Positions 32,542-45,504 of a DNA stretch of 50,000 bases are shown here, piece by piece (position 1 is the first letter of the stretch; every line of letters begins with the position of its first letter). Origin of the DNA: Neocallimastix lanati (nom. inval.) (taxonomy: Eukaryota; Neocallimastigomycota; Neocallimastigomycetes; Neocallimastigales; Neocallimastigaceae); contig JACVTC010000031.1 of NCBI GenBank assembly GCA_016946835.1, positions 1,177,501-1,227,500 of the forward strand, written 5' to 3'. Position numbers and translations under genes: made by a program. The notes under the pieces are model-generated. The model was not told the DNA's origin. It did not search any database and was given only the letters and a program-made list of their open reading frames with translations.

Positions 32542-33744
32542 CTATTTAAGTAAAGCTTGTACAATGGATTTAACATTCATCTTTCTTAAATCAGTGTAAG
32601 TTTGACCAGTACCAACAAAGAGAATTGGTTGACCTGTAATATATGTCATAGATAAAGCAGCACCAACCTAAAATTTTTTTTAATATAATGAAAGAGGATA
32701 ATAATGAAAAAATAAATAAAAAAATTAATATATTTATTATTATTATTAATATCATTTTTATTTATTGTATTAATTATTTAGTAGTAATAATTTTAAATAT
32801 TCAAAATAATTGCTTTAATATTTTTTTTTTTTTTTTTTTGACTCATACCTTATCATCAATAGTATCGAACTTAGTCAATATTATACCATCAATTTGTCTT
32901 GGATTTTGACGACCAGAGAAATCTTTAAGGGATTGATTAAATTTAGTTAATTGATCAACAGCTTCATTACCAACTAAAGCTTCACCAACAAAAATAATCT
33001 TATCAGGATCATTAACAGTAACTAACTGTAATTATTAATTCAGTAACATATAATATAATATAAATTAATTTTATTAATGATTAAAATTATTTATATAATA
33101 ATAATAATAATACATATATATATACATATTTAAATAAATTTTGTAATTTTTATTTATTTATTTACTTATTTTCTTTATTTTTTATTTTTATTTTTATTTT
33201 TATTTTTTTTTTTCTTTTTTTTTGTTTTGTTTAAAATATACCTTAGCTAAAGCACGCATTAATGGTTCATTATCTTGCATACGTCCAGCAGTATCAATTA
33301 AAACAACATCATAATTATTTAAGGAAGCTATTTTAAAATGATAACCATAATAATAATTTTATGCATAGAAAAATTATAATAATAAAAATAATAATAATAA
33401 TGTAAATTTATATTAATTAATAACATATATACATATATATATATTTTAAATTTTATAGTATTTATAATTTTTTTTTACTATTTTAATATATATAATTTAT
33501 ATAATTTCATTTTCATTTTTAATTACCATAATTAATAGCATCCTTGGCTATAGCAGCTGAATCTTTACCATAACCTCTTTCGAATAAATCAACTTCAGCG
33601 TTTTCTTCTAAAGCACGTAAATTTCTGGCGTGAACACGAAGTTGTTCGACAGCACCAGAACGGAAAGTATCACAAGCAGCAATTAAAACTCTTAATTTAT
33701 TTTGTAATAACCAGAAACAAACTTTGGATAAATTGGTAGACTAA

Positions 33745-33807
<63 letters not shown>

Positions 33808-34446
33808 ATTAATATAAATAAATTATGATAATAATAATAATAAAGAATAATAGTAATAATAATATATATATATATTATAAATATTATTAAATTTAGACTT
33901 GATAAAAAATGTATTTGATTTTATTTTTTTTTTCTTGTTTTTATTATATTTTTTTTTTATATATTTTATATTTATTTTTACCTTTCCGACACCGTTAACA
34001 CCAACAAAAACAATAGAATATGGTCTACCCTTCTTTTTAGCGGCAAAAATATCACGAAGAACATCAGTAGAAGTTCTTGGAGTTAAAATACTTCTTAAGG
34101 CCTTTTCCATTTCAGCTTTAACAGCAGATGAAACACCTTTCCAACCACCTGCTTTCTTTCCAACTAAACCTTTAGAAACTGAATTACATAAGTGGGCAGC
34201 AATATCAGCAGCAACATTTTTATTAATTAAATGTTCCTTCATATTAATGAGAACTGGTTCTAAATCTTCTTCAGTAATAACCTTTTGACCAGTAATATTC
34301 TTAAAGAAGTTGTAAACCTTTCCAGTTGGTTGTTTTTCAGATTCTTCATCAAATTCATCAGATTCTTCGGATTCTTCTTGCATTTCATCAACATCATACA
34401 TACCATCTTTAGTTCTTTGACCCATAGCTTCACGATCAACCTTTTA

Positions 34447-34485
<39 letters not shown>

Positions 34486-34728
34486 ATTTTTTTTAATATT
34501 TATATATATATTATTTTTGTATTGTTATTGCGATCATTTTTGTTGTTATTGATATTTTTATTAATATTTTTGTTATTGTTATTGTTATAGTATTTTTTTT
34601 TTTTTTTTTTTTTTTTCAAGTGTGTTTTAAAATTTTAATTTATTTATTTTTTTATTTATTTATAATATAAAAATTATTTTATTTTAATAATAATTATAAG
34701 AAATATATTAATTAGAATTTAATTTTTT

Positions 34729-34768
<40 letters not shown>

Positions 34769-36419
34769 TTATATATTGAACCTACCAAGTGTTCAGCTGA
34801 GACAGATCTATCCATTTCATCCTTTTTACTGAAATCTAAGGCTTCAGCTTCTTCTGCAGTAATTTGATCATCCCATTTTCTAATTCTCTTTCTATTAAAT
34901 ATATATATTATATATTATACAAATATTATATTATATTATATCAATATTATATTATGTAATAATAATGCTAATGGAATTGTGTTCATAACGAATTAAATTT
35001 ATATTTTCATAGTTTTTAATTTTTTTTTTTTTTTTTTGTAAGTAACGATATTAAAAGATTATAATGATATTTACGGTGATTTTGGAGACTTTGGAGTCTT
35101 ATTAGATTTTGTCTTTTTATTGAATCTTGGTGATTTCTTACTTCTTGGACTTCTTGGAGAGAAGGTCGGTGATGGCATTTCTTCTTCACTAGCACTTTCA
35201 TCTTTTTTATTTTTTTCTTTATCAATATGGATAAGACATTTTAGTTAATTATTAAATGTACCTTTTTTTTCTAATTATTAATTATTAATATCATACCGTT
35301 TAACTTCATTTGGGAACCTTCACGTGTAGTAAGATAAGCTTCGGTATCTTTGAATGAACGTTGAACCTTATTTTTCTTAGCCTATATTTTTTTGTTTAAG
35401 ATAGTAATATATATAAATTGTGTTATTGTATTTTTATTCCGTTTTATAGTATAAAATATATTTTATAATTATTTATACAATAATTATAATTAAAAATGAA
35501 ATAAAATAAAATTAAATTAAATTAAATGAAATAAATAAATAAAAAATAAAATTAAAGAAAAAAAAAAAAAAAAAATTAAACAATTACTTCATTATCTTTC
35601 ATTTCAATTCTATTTAATAAATTAGTAAAATCTTCATCAAAATCGTATTCTTCATAATCAAGTGGGCTTTGAACCTCTTCTGAATATTTCTTTAAAAATG
35701 CTTTCTTGGTAGCATTTAATAATTCATCTGCATACGTTAATGGAACAATTTTTTGATAAACAACCTTTAAAAATAAAGTTATATTAATTATAAGTTTATA
35801 ATATAATTAAAATATTTTGTTAAAAAATAATTAATTAATATTTATTTCATCTATTATGATTATAATTATTGAATTAATTTTATAATTATATGAATTTTAT
35901 ATTAGAGATTTCTAATTTGACATCATTTTTAAATTATTAATAATTATTTTTGTTATTTTTACTGATAATTTTTTATTTAATAAATATAAAATTCGTTTGA
36001 ATTTTTTATTAATATCAATAAAACTCTAATGTTTATCATTCTTTTTTTTTTTTTTTTTGGTTTTTATTTTTCTTTGTTATTCATATTGTTTTTATCTCTC
36101 TCTCTTTTTTTTTTTTTTTTTTTTTTTCTCTATTTATTATTTTTTCTTTTCCTTTTTTTAAAAATTTTAAGATTTTATATTCATCATTATTATAAATAGG
36201 CTTAATAATACTGGTACAAACCACAAAAATTAAATTAGTTTCATTTGAGAAATTCCATTTTAATTCATATTCATTCTTGATGTAATTTGTGGAATCACCT
36301 CTTTCATTAATTAATACATCTTTAATTAAAGAATCAATTGGATCACTTTGAACTGAGGCAAAGCTCTTTGACCAAAGAACAATACCTCCCTTTGTTAAAA
36401 TGGTAAATAAATCAATCAT
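32542..36419 (-). CDS. SRPRA: Signal recognition particle receptor alpha subunit, ten exons, ~589 aa, apparent frameshift
   Basis: Exons on the minus strand: 36419-36222, 35764-35588, 35381-35297, 35216-35075, 34891-34786, 34440-33982, 33740-33527, 33328-33242, 33025-32849, 32667-32542. This is the SRP54-type GTPase that docks SRP-ribosome complexes at the ER through its beta subunit. Residues 1-125 are the longin-like SRX domain ([35 protein letters not shown]). 126-240 is a charged, Ser/Pro/Lys linker. From ~270 come the N domain and NG GTPase: P-loop GVNGVGKST (split by an intron between K and S), [38 protein letters not shown] and [11 protein letters not shown]. The length is close to other eukaryotic receptors (about 620-640). 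In exon 8 a T5 run (plus-strand A5, 33300-33304) should be T4: as written, DVV runs into TGA one base out of frame, while exon 8's second half, exon 9 and exon 10 are intact. A sequencing indel or a recent mutation are both possible. Confidence 0.95.
33742..33808. repeat. (AAAT)n array adjoining a splice acceptor
   Basis: In the intron before exon 7 of the SRP receptor gene, about 16 AAAT units (TTTA on the coding strand) end two bases from the AG at 33742-33741. The repeat takes the place of the polypyrimidine tract. Confidence 0.9.
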
Positions 36420-36626
36420 TTTATTGTTATTTTATTTATTAAATAATATCTATTTCTAAACTTTTTTATTTAGTTTTTGATTTTAATTTATAATTATAAT
36501 AATATTATATATTATATTATATTATATTATATTATATTATTTTATTTTGTTTTGTTTTGTTTTATTTTATTTTGTTTTGTTTTGATTAGAATCCAGATTT
36601 ATAACATTAATAAATATAAAGTATTA

Positions 36627-36670
<44 letters not shown>

Positions 36671-38912
36671 AAATAAAAAAAAAAAAAAAAGATAACAAAA
36701 TATAAATAAATTATTAGTTTAAATGTATATATTTATTTATTAACTTGTTTATTTATTAATTACTACTAATAATATAAGGAAGAAATATAGAAAATATAGA
36801 TAACTTTTTATTTTACCTGCTATAATGTAAATTTCTATATCAATAATACTATTAATAATCTATTATTTATTATATGTCAAATAACTATTTTTATAAATAA
36901 TAATAAAATTAATAAAAATTTGAGTTGTTGACTCTTATTATTATTTTCTTCGATTTAATATTAATTATGTTTGCTTAAATACAAATTATCTTATTATTAA
37001 AAATTGTATTATTATAATATATATATAGTATTATTTAAATAAACATATTATTTATTTAAATCAAAATATTTAATACATTTAAAATAAATAAAATTATTTT
37101 GTATATTGGAAAAATGTATAGTCATCTTTTTTATTATTTATATTTAATATAATATATTAATTATATTAAATATTTATATATAAGATTAGTATCACTATTT
37201 GAAAATAGATTAAAATTTTAATTTCTATTTATATTTCATAATATTATTAAATTAATTATCCAAAAAGAAAAAGTTTATTTTTTCATATTAATATGATATA
37301 TAAGGTATTATATTGATAATATATAGCTTTATTTAATTATTCAAAAGAAAAAACACTTTTTTTTAATTAATTTTCCTAACCTTAATAATATTTATTGATA
37401 TAATATATTATATACTATTTAATTTTTTTATTGATTTCAAAATTTTATTGGATAATAATAAATGAATATTTGAATAAATAATAAATAATATATAATTATT
37501 TGTAATAATTATAAATAAATAAATAAATAAATAATTAATTAATTAATTAATTATAAATAACAATAATTAATAATTAATTAATTTGATCAATTAAAAATAA
37601 AATAGTAATAAATAATAATTTGTATTAATAAAATACTAGAATTGTGGATATAAAAAAGGTACCTAGACTAATTTGTTTTAACTTTGTTGGAACTATCTTA
37701 TTTTCTTATTTTTCGTTTATGTATTTAAAAAAAAGTGCCCTAAAATTTAATAAAATTTTTATATTTAAGTTTTACACTAAGATAATATATTTATTAATTT
37801 TTGTTATTTTATTTAATTTTATTATTTTTTTTATATTTTTATTATTTTTATATATATTTTTTTTATTTTATTATATTTTTTTATTTGATTATATTTTATT
37901 ATTTTCTTATATATTATATATATATTTGTTTTTTTATTTGATTATATTTTCTATTTTTTTTCTATTTTTTTTTTTTATTTTATTATTTTTTTTTTATTTT
38001 ATTTTTATTACAAATTTGTTATTATTTTTTTAATTTTATTTAAATCTTGTTTACAATAATTCTATTTATTTTATTTTATTTTATTTTATATTATTTATTT
38101 TTAGTATTCATTATCAACTATCTTTATAGAAATAAACCAAGTTATCAATACGTCAAAGTTTATTGCAAATCTAATTTGTATTAATTAACAAAATATTTAT
38201 GAAAGATATCACAATCTTATATATTCATATATATATATATATATTTAAAGCATTATGTATATAAAATATTTATATAATACATAAAATTATTATATATGAT
38301 TTTTATATGATTGATAATAATAATAATAATAGAATTATATAAAATTATTGCCTTATTTTTTAAAATAAATATAAAATTTCCATAATAGAAACATGATGAA
38401 AAAAAAAAAAAAGGAAAAAATATAAAACATTTATATATATATATATATATATTAAAAAGATTTATGTTTCAAAGTAATATAACAAATGAATAATGAAAGA
38501 TTTATAATAATAATACAAATGATTAAAGTTCTAAGTTATTTTCATATATATATATATGAATATATATAAGTATACGATGAATTTTTTTTTTTATTATTTT
38601 TTTTTTCTTTTTTTTTTTTTTTTTTTTTTCTTTTTTTTAATATCATTAAACTTTTATCATTTTATAATTTATAAAATATATATAAGAGTTATATGATAAT
38701 AGTAATGACGATTTACGAAAACAATATAATATATGCCTAATGATTATTGAATTTATATCTACTGTTTTTCATATTCAGAGTATCTTAAATAAAGTTCGTC
38801 AACAAAATGAATATGTCTATATAAATTATAATATATATTATCATAAAATTGAATATTAATTAATACATTTATTTTATTATAACTATTATTATTACTATTA
38901 CTATTATTATTA

Positions 38913-38959
<47 letters not shown>

Positions 38960-39008
38960 TAATTTTTATTTATTATTTTTATATATTATTATTGTATTTA
39001 ATCTTTAA
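36420..39008. other. AT-rich intergenic spacer
   Basis: This is the upstream region of the SRP-receptor gene and the downstream region of the hydrolase-phosphatase gene. It holds a TTATA array (36510-36540), a TTTTG/TTTTA block (36541-36585), (TA)n at 36630-36662 and poly-T at 38921-38950. 37640-37740 has a slightly richer base mix but no convincing reading. No gene is supported. Confidence 0.55.
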
Positions 39009-41309
39009 TTACTTTATTCCTTTTGGTCTATATTCTGCAAAAATATCTATAGCTTCTTGAATTGGTAATTTATAAATTTCTATTAAATAACTAGCAATTA
39101 AAAATCCTGTTCTATTTGTTCCATAATGGCAATGAACTATTAATGATTCATTATAATTTATAAATATATATATAATTTAATTTGGTTGGTAAATAAATTA
39201 AGAATATATATATATAGGTATATAATATTTTATTTATTTCATTTAGATATTAATTTAATAACAACCTGCAATTTCTTTTTCTGGATTCTTTTCCCAAAAA
39301 TCCTTTGATATATCAATAAATGAACGAACAATTTTCAAGGGTGGTGGTACTTTGGATACAGTAGCTAATTTATGATAAATAATATTTCTTGATTTTAAAT
39401 CTTCTGAATCATATGGAGGTGTATCTTTTGTTAAATCAATTACCATTCCAACATTTGGGTATTTTTCAGAAAATACTTTTGGACAGTGTTCATCATCTGT
39501 TTGACGCATAACTTTCATTCCTCTAAATTTTGATGGAGCCATAACATCTGATACTGAAACTTTTTTCTTCCATTTATCATAATTCTATAGATAATTTTTA
39601 TTTTAATAATAGATAATTTAATATATATATATATATAAGTATATAAATAAATATATAAATATATAAATATATAAATATATAAATAAATATATAATTATAT
39701 AATTATATAATTAGAAGTAAAAATAATATATATATATATAAATCAAATTTTTATAATAAAATGAAAAAAAAAAAAAATTTTTAAATAAGATATTCATTAT
39801 AAAATTTATTAATGTATATATATATCTAAATATTTTTTTATTTCGTTTTGCTTTGTATCATTACCTTTAAACTCCACTTATCCATATCAGCAGTTTTCAA
39901 AATTTGTACTTTGGCATCCATATCGGTTAAACCGACCTTATTGATAACAAATTCTTTTATGAATGCTGCTACTAATTGAGGTTTTTCAATAATAGTTTGA
40001 TGTCCAGAATTTGGAATAATATAAGGTTCTATAAGAAGTTGAGAGTTTAAAATAACTTGTTTAATTTTGGTAATATTAGAAATGGGTGCAATATGATCAT
40101 CTTTTCCTCCAATAAGAAGTATAGGAATATTTATAGAGTTGTATTCCTTTAAAGTAGGAAAACGCATACCATAAAGAGTACGCTTAAAAGAAGGAATTGT
40201 AAATTGAGAATTCCAACAAAATTGTTTATATCTTAAATCATCTGATGCTGTTGGATGAATAAAGCGTTCTACTGATTTACTATGAATATCACCTTCTCTA
40301 TCTTTTTTTCTTGTCATAGAAATAATATCATTGGGTACAATTCTAATTAGTTTTTTTAAATATTGTTGATATTTTGGAATACCAAAAACAGGTGATATTA
40401 AAATAATTGTTTTAATTTTTGGATTTTGTTCTTTAATTGCTAAAAGTGTGGCTAAACAGCAACCATATGAATGACCAACAATAACAAAATTATCATTTGG
40501 ATAATAAGTCAATAATTGATTTAAATCATTTACGAATCTCTCTGTAGTATAACATGAATAACTATAGTTATATATAATATATGTAATTAATAACGAAAAC
40601 AAAGACAATTAATATATTGTGTAATTTTCATTTTTTATTTTATTTTTATTTATTTATTTATTTATTTTTAGTTTCATTAATAAAACTAATAATGAACTAG
40701 ATTGCAAATATAAGAGAATAATTAACTAGATTATAAATATGAGAAAAATATGTAAAGAATATTTCACATACTCGGATGAAGGTTCACTTTTTCCATGACC
40801 TGTTTGTTCCATTGCTAATACATTAGCTGTACTTGAAAACTGTTTTATTAAACTTGTCCATTGAGATATCTTTTTTTTTTTTTTTTTTTTTTGAAATATA
40901 AAAAATATTATTTTGAAAAAATTATATTAAAATATATATATATATATTACGTAATAGTTATTATTTTTATTATAAAAGTAATAATTATAAAAATATTTAA
41001 ACTATTACATTATTTATTTTATTTTATTTATTTATCTATTTATCTATTTATTTATTTTTTAAACAGACATATAAATATATATATTTATTTATTTTACCTG
41101 TCCACCTAAACCGTGAATAAACAATATTGTTGGTACATTATTTTTCATCATGTGAGAAACATATACTACTCTATGTTGTAAACCATTAATAGTAATATAA
41201 GTTTCATTCTTTTTTATTATTTCATCCTCTATAAGAATAAAATTTTTTAATTAGAAATTATAAAAGATATTTTTAAATTAAATTCAGTTTAATTTAAAAT
41301 ATGTAATAG

Positions 41310-41357
<48 letters not shown>

Positions 41358-41469
41358 CAAACAGTATACCTTCAAATGTTGGTATTTTATCTTTCGGAGT
41401 TTCTTGTTTTTTTTTAATTATGAAAAATATAACCACTGGGGTTACTATACTTAAAATTATTTTCCACAT
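39009..41469 (-). CDS. Membrane-anchored alpha/beta hydrolase fused to a dual-specificity phosphatase, 490 aa
   Basis: Exons: 41469-41370, 41228-41098, 40869-40772, 40561-39865, 39584-39266, 39136-39009; joins are in phase (1473 nt). Residues 4-19 form one hydrophobic helix followed by KKKQ, an N-terminal anchor. Residues ~60-310 are an alpha/beta hydrolase: oxyanion HGLGGQ, GHGKSEPSS, nucleophile elbow GHSYG (Ser141), acid in GGKDDH (Asp264/265) and His297 in NSGHQ, so the triad looks complete. Residues ~355-490 are a cysteine phosphatase: KVMRQTDDEHCPKVF, VIDLT, PPYD, then HCHYGTNRTGF (Cys451, Arg457), the CX5R signature. It most resembles the mRNA-capping/PIR1 (DUSP11)-like branch. The last intron falls one codon before HC; donor G|GTTGTT is needed to make AVHCHYG. 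Substrates of both halves are unknown. The fusion could be an annotation artefact only if the 280-bp gap at 39585-39864 is intergenic. That is unlikely, since the hydrolase frame has no stop before the donor and exon 5 has no convincing start of its own. Confidence 0.85.
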
Positions 41470-43255
41470 TTTATAATTATGAAATTATATAAAAAAAAAA
41501 TAATATTTATTTATTGATTTTAATTATTTTTTATAATTTTATTTGTTTATTATTTATTTATTTGTGGCTAAATTTTTAATAAATATATGATTGAATTTAG
41601 AAGAATGACGATTTAAACAACATATAAATATAAGAATTTCTATTTCAATTTTTATAATCTCTTTTATAAATTTTTTAATAATTAATGGTTTTATTTTTAT
41701 TTGCTTTTTAAAAAAAAGAAATTGAAAAAAAAAAGAAAAAGAAAAAGAAAAAGAAAGGTATTTAATATAAATTATTTTAGGTATATTTGCCGTTTAAGAT
41801 TTAATAAAATTTCTATTATATAAAAAATCTTTATATAAATATATTTTTATTGTACGATTATTTTATTAATTTAAAATTATAAAGTAATTATAAATTTGAA
41901 TGATACTATTATGTTGTAGTATATATTTTATTAACAATGTAAATATAGATTTATTATTATTTCTTATTATCAAATCAATAATTTCAAATTTCAAATTGAT
42001 TTATTTCATATTAACAAAAAAGAAAGATAATTATAATAACTTTATTTTAATAAAATATATTAAATTTTTATTTTTTTATATAATATATATTTAATATAAT
42101 TTTTTATTTTAATATATTTTAATAAAGAAAATAAATATAATTAATAAATAAATATCTTTTTATTCTAATAAATTCAATATGATCCATTGATTATTTTATT
42201 ATAAATAATTATATATTAAAAATTAATATAATAACCATTTAAAATATATGATAGACAAAACAAATAGGAGATTTTTTTTTTATTTTAATATTATTATTAT
42301 TATTTTTTTTTAAATTTCTTTTATCAAATCTAAATTTTCATATTTTTATCATTTTTATTTTTATTTTTATTTTATTTAAATTTATTTTTTTTCCTGCTTT
42401 CTTTTTTTTTTTTTTTTTTTTTTTATTATATAATGTATATATTGAAAGATATTTCTCTGTTTAATAATAAAGCCAATTCTATCATACTTTTGATGTAATA
42501 TTAATATATTTCAAATTAATAAAATTAATCAAAATTTTGAAGGAAAAAAAAATTAAACCATTAATATTATGTTTTATTAATTTTAATTTTATATATTATC
42601 ATTATGTACTTTATAAAATTTGTTTTTTAATTAATAATATTTTTATATACAAAATTTTTTACAAAAATTTAATTAAATAAATCTAAAGTTATTAAAGAAT
42701 CAATTCAATGTATCTTCTTTTATTCTATAATTTTAATATTTATTATTTATATTTTCTATAAATATTTTATATGTCATTTTAATTATAATTATTATAATTA
42801 CATGCATATAACCTAAATTCATTATCAATACAATGAACTTGACCAATAATTTAAAATTTATCTTATCATTCTTTATAAATTTTTTAAAGTTTTTTTTTTT
42901 TATATTAATATTTATATTTAATATTTAATATTTTATTATTTAATTTTTTATCATCATATGTACAAATACTATTAGGCAAGACAAGTTTTTATTTTACAAT
43001 AATTCATGATTATTTAAAATAATAATAATAATAAAAGGATATTATTATGACTAACAAAAATTTTCTTTTATATTTTGTTTTTATTGAATAAATTATTAAT
43101 ATTTCTATTTTGTAAATATTTATATATTCTAATAGTTATTAATCGTTATTATAATTTTGAAGTAGTTGAAAGATAATATATTATTAAATATTGATTTTTT
43201 TTTTTTTTTAATTTTTTTATATATTTAATATGTTTAATGAATTATTTAAATAAAC

Positions 43256-43360
43256 TTTACTTATAAAAAATTTTACACAAACAAGATCATATACTATAAA
43301 TATATAATTTTATATATATAGTATATGATCTTCTTTGTGTAAATTTTTTTATTAAGTAAA
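43256..43360. repeat. Long near-perfect inverted repeat (hairpin)
   Basis: Arms of about 42 bp: 43256-43297 pairs with 43318-43360 (left ACACAAACAAGATCATATAC against right GTATATGATCTTCTTTGTGT, one mismatch). The arms extend outward through TTTACTTATAAAAAA / TTTTTATTAAGTAAA with small length differences. The 20-nt centre is AT-only and partly self-complementary. GC-containing bases pair precisely, so this is more than AT noise. Confidence 0.85.
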
Positions 43361-43510
43361 CACAATTTTTAATGATAAAATAAAATTAATAATAATAGTA
43401 ATAATATAATATAAAATAATAATAATAATAATAATAATAAATATTATTAATACTATTAATTAGTAAAAATAATAATAGTATTATTAAGAAATATTTATAA
43501 TATATAAATA

Positions 43511-43541
<31 letters not shown>

Positions 43542-44329
43542 AGTAATTTAAATTTAGCTTTTATTTTTATATTTATATTGATTAAAATTTATGATTTTGA
43601 TAATGGTTTAAGAGCATAAATTTTTATTTCATTCTATAAAAATATATATATATATAATAGAATTGCATCATTTTTTGTTTTTAATTGTTTATATAATAAA
43701 AAATTAATAATTAATAATCCAATAATTCAATTTTTTTTTTTTAATTTTTATTTAATATTTGAATAAAATAAGTAATAAACAACTTTAATACATATATATT
43801 TTATATTTTATATTTTATATTTTATATTTAGAATAATAGTCCAATAGTATAAAAAAGGAAATTATGCAATTGTGTCATCAATATAGAATTAATTTAAATG
43901 TGATTTACCTTTCAATTAACTTTCTTAAATCTAATCTAAATCTATAATTAATATATATAAGAATTAAATGTTAATTAGATGCTTACTAATATTATAATTT
44001 GACTTAACATTCAATAATTAATAGGATTAATTAAACTTTATTTATTAGTATATTTTATCAGTATTAAAAAATGATAATAAAAAAAAATTCAAATTCAAAT
44101 TCTAATTAATTAATTCAAAATTCTACTTTAGTAATAGTAAAAAACTTTAGTAATAATAAAAATATAATAAAGTATGGAAGAAAAAACTGAAAATATTAAG
44201 ATTTTCAAAGGTTTTAAAAAATTGGAAGCTTGATGGGAAAGTTATTAAAAAATTGATGAAAAAAGAAAAAAACTTAATTAAAACAATAAAAAAATACTGA
44301 ATAAATAGATTTAAACTGTTAATAAATAA

Positions 44330-44705
44330 ACGAATGAACAAACATTTGAATAATAAATAATAAATAATTAAATAATTAAATAATAAATAATAAAAAGAAT
44401 TAAAAGAGTATTTATTAATAATTAATAAATAATAAATAATAAATAATTGAATAATAAATAATAAATAATTGAATAATAAATAATAAATAATAATAAAAAG
44501 AGTATTTATTAATAAATAATAAATAATAAATAATAAATAATAAATAATAAATAATAAATTATAAATAATTGAATAAGAATTAATAAATAATTAAAAGAGT
44601 ATTTATTAATAAATAATAAATAATATATAATGAATAATATATAATAAATAATAAATTTTATATAATAAAAAAAGTATTTATTAATAAATAATAAATAGTA
44701 GATAA
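44330..44705. repeat. Higher-order AT-rich tandem repeat
   Basis: A block opening AAAGAGTATTTATTAATAAA or a close variant recurs at about 44403, 44497, 44594 and 44670. Between copies lie variable numbers of AAATAAT units and AATTGAATAAT variants. The period is about 75-97 bp. Confidence 0.75.
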
Positions 44706-45461
44706 CAAATGGATAAATGAATAAATAATAATTAGTAAATAATTATTAATAAACATAAAAAAAAATAAAGAAATAAAAATAATAGGCATATAGGTTTTAT
44801 TACATTTATTTCATACAACCATAGACTCTATAATATAATTACATATGAATTATATTTTGAATTATATTTTGTTCTATAAAGTTTTTTTTTTATATTATGA
44901 CATTAATAATTATAAATAATATAATTCAATAATTTTATTTATTTAATTATTTATTGATTTATATTAATATGAATTTTAGTTTAATTATTTAATATAATTT
45001 TTATTTTTCATTATAATTAATTTATTATTTAACAAATTTAATTTAATATTTTTTTTAAAGAATAGCATAAATAAATATATTCTTTTCCTTGAGTTATGTT
45101 TTATTTTAAAATTCAATATTTGAGAAGATTGTTTCATTTATTTTTAATATTTTTATTTTATTTTTCATTTAGTATATTTGATTTTACAGAATATTGTATA
45201 TTAAATATAGTATACAATAATTAAAAAATTGAAAGAAAAGAAAATAATTAATAAAAAATTAATTATATTGAAATTAAAAAATAATATGTTAATTATGAAT
45301 GATTCAATTATATAAATTTGTTATTTATATATCATTTCAACTTAACATAAGTTTTTTTATCCTATTAATTATTTTTAATATAGGATTTTTGTAAATTACA
45401 TATTAAATAGAATAATTATCGGAAAATATAAAAAGTAGTAATATCAAAGAATAAATTTTTA

Positions 45462-45504
<43 letters not shown>

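Noticed and set aside
37644-38033. Hydrophobic plus-strand frame (KKVPRLICFNFVGTILFS at the start)
   Set aside because: It starts at a non-ATG codon, and most of it is Phe/Ile/Leu from poly-T. The first 30 codons are mildly coding-like on both strands but match nothing I recognise.
43862-43948. Short plus-strand ORF starting MQLCHQYRINLNVIYLS
   Set aside because: Only 27 codons, no splice signals or homology that I can see; chance length at this composition.
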